From positions 1-26,608 of the forward strand of contig CAYSYM010000052.1 of NCBI GenBank assembly GCA_964435115.1: 26,608 bases of DNA. The letters are read 5' to 3'. Origin of the DNA: CAYSYM01 sp964435115 (GTDB lineage Bacteria; Chloroflexota; UBA6077; CF-72). This document shows, one piece after another, positions 16,750 to 21,787 of this stretch. Position 1 is the stretch's first letter. The number at the start of each line of letters is the position of its first letter. A program made the translations under genes and the position numbers. The notes beneath the pieces were generated by a model, which was not told the DNA's origin, ran no database searches, and saw nothing but the letters and a program-made list of their open reading frames with translations.

Positions 16750-17043
16750 ATGAGGGCTGAGCAGAGTACGAGCGCGGGTGCCAATATGCCGCTGCGCCTC
16801 CCACAGGGGTCGGCGGGCAACCTGAAGTCGTACTCGCCAACACAGCTCCATTTCCTGATGCGCCTTTCCCACCTGCAGCGCCAACGGCGCGAGATGGTGA
16901 ACCTGCTCGACGCGAACGACTGGCGGATGCGGCTCATCCACAAGGCCCTCTACTCCACCTTCCGCGACTGCCAGGAGCTGGGCGTGGGCGAAGAGGCGAA
17001 GCTGCTCATGGCGCAGCAGGCCCAGGCGCCCGAGCGTTCGTAG
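16750..17043 (+). CDS. small hypothetical protein, 97 residues
   Basis: An unrecognised soluble protein. The first ~35 residues are low-complexity; the rest is predicted helical and charged (SPTQLHFLMRLSHLQRQRRE, NLLDANDWRMRLIHKALYST, FRDCQELGVGEEAKLLMAQQ) with two conserved-looking tryptophan/cysteine positions. It has no membrane helix or signal peptide. The start is ATG 16750, with GGAGGAGA (16738-16745) close upstream, which is strong support that it is translated; a GTG at 16708 would add 14 residues. It stands alone between the divergent oxidoreductase gene and the MscS gene. Function unknown. Confidence 0.7.
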   Translation: MRAEQSTSAGANMPLRLPQGSAGNLKSYSPTQLHFLMRLSHLQRQRREMVNLLDANDWRMRLIHKALYSTFRDCQELGVGEEAKLLMAQQAQAPERS

Positions 17044-17062
17044 CCACCCACCCGACCATTCC

Positions 17063-17096
17063 GCTCGGCGCAGGCCCGCTCGTTCGCTCGCCGAGC
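17063..17096. repeat. 8-bp inverted repeat after the small hypothetical gene
   Basis: GCTCGGCG and CGCCGAGC form a perfect stem with an 18-nt loop, 20 bp after the stop of the 97-residue gene. There is no T-run, so it is a possible factor-dependent terminator or simply a chance GC-rich palindrome. Confidence 0.35.
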
Positions 17097-17278
17097 AGCC
17101 AGGCAGGGGGCCAGGTAGGCCGTTCGCCAGGTGGCCTATCATGGCCCGGCGCCGTGCTCAGCTCCCAGCGCCAGGCAACGCGAAGCGCGTCCACCCCGTC
17201 CGATCGCTCCCGCCACGCACCCCCGGCCGAGGCGTGGACCGGGCGCCTGGTGGATTCTCAGACGGGCTGGTAGATGCG

Positions 17279-17899
17279 ATGCAGCCCGTGGAACGGCAGA
17301 CCCAGGCTGCCCAGACGTGGCTGTCCGGTGTGGAGCTGTGGCTGATTCAGGCCGTGCCGCGGCTCCTGGAAGCCGCCCTCATCGGGGTGGGGACGGTCCT
17401 GGTGCTCCGCGTGGTCCGAAGCTGGCTGGCGCGGGCGCTGGACCGCTCGCGGATCGACCCCGGCACGCGCATCCTCGTGGTGCGGTCCACCTCGATCGCG
17501 CTCGCCGTCGTGGGCGCGGTGGCGGTGCTCGGCACGCTGGGGGTGGACCCGACGGCACTGGCCGCGGTCGTCGGCGTCGCGGGCCTGGCGCTGAGCCTCG
17601 CCATCCAGGACATCCTGAAGAACTTCTTCAGTGGCGTGTACCTCCTGCTTGAGCGGCCGTTCCGTGTGGGCGATGTCATCAAGGTGAAGGACCAGCAGGG
17701 CATCGTGGAGCACATCGGGGTGCGGACGACGGCGTTGCGCACGGTGGAGAACGTCCAGGTCCTGGTGCCGAACGCGATCGTCTTCGCCGAGGTGGTGGCC
17801 AACCAGACGCACGCGCGCCCGGCCGCGCCCGCCGAGCCGGCCGGGCCGCTGGGAGCGGCGGAAGCACAGCCGGAGGCCGGGGTTACCGACCGACGCTGA
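17279..17899 (+). CDS. small MscS-family mechanosensitive channel
   Basis: A 206-residue inner-membrane protein. A helix at about 17-45 (ELWLIQAVPRLLEAALIGVG) and a second at about 68-92 precede the MscS pore helix region VVGVAGLALSLAIQDILKNF and the FFSGVYLLLERPFRVGDVI signature that leads into the beta domain (GIVEHIGVRTTALRTVENVQVLVPNA). After the beta domain it ends with an alanine/proline-rich tail; the C-terminal alpha/beta domain of E. coli MscS is missing. Such minimal forms exist in the family. The start is uncertain: ATG 17279 gives a standard N-terminus, while the frame is open to ATG 17141 with an arginine/proline-rich extension that looks non-coding. A TATCAT box lies at 17136-17141. 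It is convergent with the phosphoesterase gene, and their ends overlap by 17 bp. Confidence 0.85.
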   Translation: MQPVERQTQAAQTWLSGVELWLIQAVPRLLEAALIGVGTVLVLRVVRSWLARALDRSRIDPGTRILVVRSTSIALAVVGAVAVLGTLGVDPTALAAVVGVAGLALSLAIQDILKNFFSGVYLLLERPFRVGDVIKVKDQQGIVEHIGVRTTALRTVENVQVLVPNAIVFAEVVANQTHARPAAPAEPAGPLGAAEAQPEAGVTDRR

Positions 17900-18623
17900 G
17901 CCGCTGCCAGAGGATGGCCGGGAGCCCAGCATCCTGCATGAGGGCCTGGGTTGTCGCTACGTCGTAGTCCACCCGGCGCCACGTGGCGACGCGCGTGTCT
18001 GGCTCCCACACGAGGTAGGCGGCGCGCGGGTCCCCGTCGCGCGGTTGGCCCACGCTCCCCGGGTTGAGCAGGTAGCGGTCGCCGGGGTGCAGCTCGACCG
18101 TGCTCTCGCCACGGACGCGACCGAACGGCTGCTGGGGGAGCGGGGCGTGCCGCTGGGTGTACAGGGCCGGTACGTGGGTGTGGCCGAAGAAGCAGAGGCG
18201 CGTCTCGAAGTGCTGGAAGCACTCCCGGGCGACCCAGGGGTCGAGGACGTACTCCCAGATGGGGTCGCGCGGGCTGCCATGGACGAGCGTGACGCCGCCC
18301 TGGAGCTGGCGCTCGGGTAGGTCGGCCAGGAACGCCCGCGAGGCCCCCGCGAGCCGCTCCGCCGTCCAGGCGGCGGCCTCGGCGGCGGCGATATTGAAGG
18401 CGCGCAGATCCAGGCGCCCGAGCGCAGCCCCCTCGTGGTTGCCAGCCACGCACACGGCGCCGACGTCACGCAGGCGGGCGATCACCTCGTTGGGCTGCGG
18501 CCCATAGCCCACCATGTCGCCCAGGCTCCACACGGCGTCGACGTCGCCCGCATCTTCGAGCACGCTCTCGAGGGCCGCCAGATTGGCGTGCACGTCGGCG
18601 ATGACCAGGACGCGCGTGCTCAC
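17883..18623 (-). CDS. metallophosphoesterase (calcineurin-like, YfcE/MJ0936-type)
   Basis: A 246-residue dinuclear-metal phosphodiesterase or phosphatase, with all five motifs in order: DVHAN, SLGDMVGYGPQP, AGNHEGA, VHGSPRDP and FFGHTHVP. Small enzymes of this class hydrolyse phosphodiesters or phosphoproteins; the substrate is not predictable. The start is GTG 18623, with GGGAGGT 8 nt upstream; the frame extends to 18959, but that part has no family similarity and would overlap tsaE. It is divergent from tsaE, with a 220-bp gap (18624-18843) that holds only small GC-rich palindromes (for example GCCTGG-CGCC-CCAGGC) and no gene. Confidence 0.9.
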   Translation of the reverse strand: MSTRVLVIADVHANLAALESVLEDAGDVDAVWSLGDMVGYGPQPNEVIARLRDVGAVCVAGNHEGAALGRLDLRAFNIAAAEAAAWTAERLAGASRAFLADLPERQLQGGVTLVHGSPRDPIWEYVLDPWVARECFQHFETRLCFFGHTHVPALYTQRHAPLPQQPFGRVRGESTVELHPGDRYLLNPGSVGQPRDGDPRAAYLVWEPDTRVATWRRVDYDVATTQALMQDAGLPAILWQRLSVGR

Positions 18624-18843
18624 CGTCGTCGACCTCCCGCCCGGCGTGTTCGCCCGGCCGCCGGGGCCCGGCGGCCGGGCGGCGGCATGCTTCCCGTTCA
18701 AGGCGCCCCGGCCAGGGGGTGGAAGCCTGGCGCCCCCAGGCGCCGGCGTGGCCGGTGGGTGCGGCCTGGCAGAATCTGGCTCGGCCGACCGGCCTGCTGG
18801 AACGAGGAGTGCGGCGCGCCGAGTGGCCGGAGCAGAGCGACCA

Positions 18844-19383
18844 ATGTCTGAGCATGGTAGCGTGACGCACTCGGCGGCGGGTGGCGCCCCGGCCGCGGCG
18901 CGCCGCGGGCTCGGCAGGCCGGCGACGGCCGCGGCGCGGGTCGCGGACGTCGGCCACATGCGGGCACTTGGCGCGGCGGTCGGGCGCGCGGCCGAGGCGG
19001 GCGACCGGCTGCTGCTCGAAGGCCCGTTTGGCGCGGGGAAGACGACGTTCGTCCAGGGGCTGGCCGAAGGGCTCGGCGTGGAGGCGGCCGTGAGCAGCCC
19101 CTCGTTCGTGCTGGAGAACCAGTATCGCGGGCGGCTGACGCTCTACCACGTCGACCTCTACCGGCTGGAGCGGCTGGACCCGGCGTTCGTCGAGGAGCTG
19201 GAGGAGCACCTGTTCGACGTTGGGGTGGCGGCCGTAGAGTGGCCGGAGCACCTGCCCGAGGAGCTGCGGACAGGTGCGACGCTGGTGCGGTTCGCCGTGG
19301 AGGACGACCGGACGCGGCAGGTGCGGGTGGTGGGGGAGCCGCGTCTGGTCCGCGCCGCGGCCGCGGAGGCGCGGCGGTGGTGA
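18844..19383 (+). CDS. tsaE: tRNA t6A biosynthesis ATPase TsaE
   Basis: A 179-residue P-loop ATPase that supports the TsaB-TsaD complex in making t6A37 of tRNA. Seen: Walker A GPFGAGKTT, then VSSPSFVLENQYRGRLTLYHVDLYRLE (switch region with the conserved HxDLYR) and VAAVEWPEHLPEE (the E/W of the family). The N-terminal ~25 residues before ARVADVGHMRALGAAV are extra compared with the usual ~155-residue proteins, so translation may start later than ATG 18844 (for example at GTG 18862); no ribosome site decides it. It is the first gene of the plus-strand run; tsaB follows after 51 bp. Confidence 0.93.
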   Translation: MSEHGSVTHSAAGGAPAAARRGLGRPATAAARVADVGHMRALGAAVGRAAEAGDRLLLEGPFGAGKTTFVQGLAEGLGVEAAVSSPSFVLENQYRGRLTLYHVDLYRLERLDPAFVEELEEHLFDVGVAAVEWPEHLPEELRTGATLVRFAVEDDRTRQVRVVGEPRLVRAAAAEARRW

Positions 19384-19434
19384 GAGGAGGGCGGCCGGGT
19401 AGGAGCACGGCGCCGGGGGCCTGGGAGCGGCGAG

Positions 19435-20121
19435 ATGGTGGCTGAGGCCCCGCTGCTGCTGGCGCTGGACTCCTCGACGGCCGTCGCGAGCCTGGCCCTC
19501 TATGATGGCGAGCGAGTGCTGGCGGAGAGCACCTGGCTGGCCGGGCGGGAGCACTCGACGCAGCTCCTGCAGGAGGTCGATCGAGCGTTGGCCCGGCTGC
19601 GGCGGCAGCCCGGCGACCTCACCGGCCTCGTCGTCGCGCGGGGCCCGGGGTCCTTCACCGGCGTGCGGGTCGCGCTGAGTGTGGCGAAGGGAATGGCGGC
19701 CGGGCTGGGAGTGCCGATCTGGGGGGTGAGCGCGCTGGACGTGCTGGCCAGAGGTGCGGCGCTGGCGCCCGACCCGGTGTGGGCGGCGCTGGAGGCGGGT
19801 CGGGGCCGGCTGGCGGTCGCCCGGTATGAGGCCGGCCGGTGCGTCTGGGCGCCACGGAATGCGAGCGTGGAAGACTTCGCGGCGCTGGTGCGCGCCCCGG
19901 CCGTGGTGGTGGGTGACGTGCCGCCGCTCGCGCGCCACCTGTTCGAGGAGCGCGGCGTGCGGGTCGCCTCGCCGGCCGGGTCGCTGCGGCGAGCCGGGTA
20001 CCTGGCGGAGCTTGGCTGGCTGGCCGCCCAGGCCGGCGACCCGGGCGACGCCGCCGGCCTGGATGCCCTCTACCTCGGCCGGCCGCGCGGGGCGTCATCG
20101 CCTGGGGCGCCTTCCTGGTAG
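19435..20121 (+). CDS. tsaB: tRNA t6A biosynthesis protein TsaB
   Basis: A 228-residue ASKHA-fold partner of TsaD (YeaZ). Seen: LLALDSSTAVASLALYDG; the GREHSTQLLQEVDRAL helix that binds TsaD; GLVVARGPGSFTGVRVALSVAKGMA (family signature); and VSALDVLA. It lacks TsaD's metal-binding histidines, as expected. ATG 19435 is preceded by GGGAG. In many bacteria rimI follows directly; here a toxin-antitoxin pair separates them. Its TAG stop is also the beginning of a TAGACT box. Confidence 0.94.
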   Translation: MVAEAPLLLALDSSTAVASLALYDGERVLAESTWLAGREHSTQLLQEVDRALARLRRQPGDLTGLVVARGPGSFTGVRVALSVAKGMAAGLGVPIWGVSALDVLARGAALAPDPVWAALEAGRGRLAVARYEAGRCVWAPRNASVEDFAALVRAPAVVVGDVPPLARHLFEERGVRVASPAGSLRRAGYLAELGWLAAQAGDPGDAAGLDALYLGRPRGASSPGAPSW

Positions 20122-20148
20122 ACTCGTCTCGACTGGACAGACTGGACA
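20119..20148 (+). promoter_or_regulatory. -10-like box plus direct repeat upstream of the antitoxin gene
   Basis: TAGACT (20119-20124) overlaps the tsaB stop. Two adjoining copies of GACTGGACA (20131-20139, 20140-20148) begin at about the predicted transcript start and end just before the antitoxin start. This fits an operator for autoregulation by the antitoxin, though binding is only inferred. Confidence 0.4.
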
Positions 20149-20159
20149 GGATGGTGACA

Positions 20160-20411
20160 ATGGCCTGGCAGACGCAGGAAGCGAAACAGCGGTTCAGCGA
20201 ACTGGTGCGTCGCGCGGTGGCGGAGGGCCCGCAGGTGGTGACGCGCCACGGCGAGCCGACCGTGGTCGTCATGTCTGCCGATGAGTACGGGCGTTTGCGC
20301 GGGCAGCCGTCTGACCTGGCCGCGTTCCTGCTAGACCCGTCCGGTCCCTACTTCGATGACCTGGAGCTCGACCGGCTCGAACGCGACCTGCCGCGCGACG
20401 TGGAGCTGTGA
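20160..20411 (+). CDS. Phd/YefM-type antitoxin
   Basis: An 83-residue antitoxin. The N-terminal half has the Phd/YefM DNA-binding fold: WQTQEAKQRFSELVRRAVAEGPQVVTRHGEPTVVVMSADEYGRL. The acidic C-terminal half (LLDPSGPYFDDLELDRLERD) should wrap the toxin. It normally neutralises the partner PIN ribonuclease and represses its own promoter. The start is ATG 20160, with AGGA about 9 nt before; ATG 20151 would add three residues. Its TGA overlaps the toxin's GTG (GTGA). Confidence 0.92.
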   Translation: MAWQTQEAKQRFSELVRRAVAEGPQVVTRHGEPTVVVMSADEYGRLRGQPSDLAAFLLDPSGPYFDDLELDRLERDLPRDVEL

Positions 20412-20815
20412 GCTACCTGCTGGACACGAACGTCGTGTCGGAGGTCCGTCGCTCACGACCCAACCCGGCGGTCGTCGACTGGCTCCGCCGCCTGCCGCCG
20501 GGCACGACGTACCTCTCGGTGCTGACGCTGGGCGAAATCCGCCGTGGGATCGAGCGCCTCCGGCGCCGTGACCCGGAGCAGGCCCAGCGACTGGAGGTCT
20601 GGTTCGCCCGGCTAGAAGGAGACTACGGTGACCGGGTACTGCCCGTGACGGCGGGCATTGCCCAGGAGTGGGGCCGCCTGACGGTGCCTGACCCCCTGCC
20701 GACGATTGACGGCCTTCTGGTGGCGACGGCCCGTGTGCACGGCCTGACGCTGGTCACGCGCAACACGGCGGATGTCGCACGGACGGGCGTGCCGGTCCTC
20801 AACCCCTTCGTCTGA
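20408..20815 (+). CDS. VapC/FitB-type PIN-domain toxin
   Basis: A 135-residue PIN ribonuclease, probably cleaving tRNA or rRNA when free of antitoxin. The acidic site is seen as D in YLLDTNVVSE, E in TLGEIRRGI, D in TIDGLLVATARVHGL and the TRNTADV motif. It overlaps the antitoxin gene by 4 nt, which gives coupled synthesis. Complete length, with no sign of decay. It lies between tsaB and rimI, which usually adjoin, so it was probably inserted there. Confidence 0.93.
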   Translation: MSYLLDTNVVSEVRRSRPNPAVVDWLRRLPPGTTYLSVLTLGEIRRGIERLRRRDPEQAQRLEVWFARLEGDYGDRVLPVTAGIAQEWGRLTVPDPLPTIDGLLVATARVHGLTLVTRNTADVARTGVPVLNPFV

Positions 20816-20901
20816 GCGGGCAGCGTCCGCCTCAAGACCGTCCGGGTGCGATCCCCGCGGCGCGGGTGCATGAGTGCTCGTCGGATCCCTCGCGTGCATC
20901 A

Positions 20902-20936
20902 CTATCCCAACCTGTGCGGGGAGGCTGTTGGGGTAG
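20902..20936. repeat. 10-bp hairpin after the toxin gene
   Basis: CUAUCCCAAC pairs with GUUGGGGUAG (one U-G pair) around a 15-nt loop, 86 bp after the toxin stop. No T-run follows. The 267-bp gap 20816-21082 has no gene; this hairpin and the TACACT box at 21056 are its only structure, so it may separate the toxin unit from rimI. Confidence 0.4.
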
Positions 20937-21055
20937 AGGTTGCGGCTGGCGAAAACGTCAGGTGAAGGGGTTGGCAGTGGAGCTCACAAGCGGGGTGAGG
21001 CAGGTGCGGCGGCCCGCCCGCCCACCAAAGGTCGGTCCCGCCGCCGGGTAGGGCG

Positions 21056-21061
21056 TACACT
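21056..21061 (+). promoter_or_regulatory. -10-like box (TACACT) before rimI-like gene
   Basis: TACACT lies 21 nt before ATG 21083, leaving a short leader that contains the GGTGGGG ribosome site. It suggests that the rimI-polA-fpg-fpg unit has its own promoter downstream of the toxin-antitoxin pair. Confidence 0.4.
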
Positions 21062-21082
21062 CAGGCGTACCCGGGTGGGGCT

Positions 21083-21787
21083 ATGAAGGTCGCGATACAG
21101 TTCACCGTCGAGCCCATGAAGGTCGAGCACATCCCGGCGGTGAGCGCGATTGAGCGGCTCTCGTTTCCGCAGCCCTGGCCCCCGAGCGCCTACCGGCGGG
21201 AGATCCTCGAGAACCGCATGGCCTACTACGTCGTGGCCAGGCGCCTGGGCGAGCCGCCCCCGGACGATCTCCTCCCAGTCGAGGCGTGGCTGGCGACGCC
21301 GGCTGGCGAAGGGCTGCTCGATCGAATCACCCGCCTGTGGCGGACGCCGCCCGAGCCCCCGTCGCCGCAGCTCGAGGCCGAGCTACGGACCATCGTCGGC
21401 TACGCCGGCCTGTGGATGATGGCCGACGAAGGCCACGTGACGACGATCGCCTCGCGGCCCGACTACCGCGGCCGCGGCGTGGGCGAGCTGCTCCTCCTGG
21501 CGCTCATCGACCGGGCTATCTCGCTGCGGGCGCGGTGGATGACGCTGGAGGTGCGCGCGTCCAACACGATTGCCCAGAACCTCTACCGCAAGTACACGTT
21601 CAAAGAGATGGGCGTCCGCAAACGCTACTACAGCGACAACGGCGAAGATGCGCTCGTCATGTGGACGGACGCACTGGATTCGCCGGCTTTCCTCGAGGCG
21701 CTGAGGCGCAACGAGGCGCGGCTGGCGGAGCGCCTGGGCGCGTCGATTCGTGCCGACGACCACGCCTGGGAGATCGGCCGTGGCTGA
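21083..21787 (+). CDS. GNAT acetyltransferase, RimI-like, with extra loop
   Basis: A 234-residue acetyl-CoA-dependent N-acetyltransferase like RimI, which acetylates the N-terminus of ribosomal protein S18. Seen: the start of the fold ERLSFPQPWPPSAYRREI; acetyl-CoA loop VTTIASRPDYRGRGVGELLL; and the RimI end LEVRASNTIAQNLYRKYTF with RKRYYSDNGEDALVMW. An insertion of about 50 residues (about 54-105) interrupts the usual fold between beta strands, and about 40 residues extend the C-terminus, compared with ~150 residues in E. coli RimI. ATG 21083 has GGTGGGG just upstream. Its stop overlaps the polA GTG by 8 nt. Position after tsaB supports the RimI assignment. Confidence 0.85.
   Translation: MKVAIQFTVEPMKVEHIPAVSAIERLSFPQPWPPSAYRREILENRMAYYVVARRLGEPPPDDLLPVEAWLATPAGEGLLDRITRLWRTPPEPPSPQLEAELRTIVGYAGLWMMADEGHVTTIASRPDYRGRGVGELLLLALIDRAISLRARWMTLEVRASNTIAQNLYRKYTFKEMGVRKRYYSDNGEDALVMWTDALDSPAFLEALRRNEARLAERLGASIRADDHAWEIGRG

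Noticed and set aside
17063..17096. Inverted repeat as an attachment site or intrinsic terminator
   Set aside because: No T-run, integrase gene or matching second copy in the window; kept only as a palindrome.
18624..18959. N-terminal extension of the metallophosphoesterase to 18959
   Set aside because: It would overlap the divergent tsaE start and has low-complexity sequence; GTG 18623 has GGGAGGT at good spacing.
20866..21051. 61-codon plus-strand ORF in the toxin-rimI gap
   Set aside because: No ribosome site or family similarity, and it runs through the hairpin at 20902-20936.
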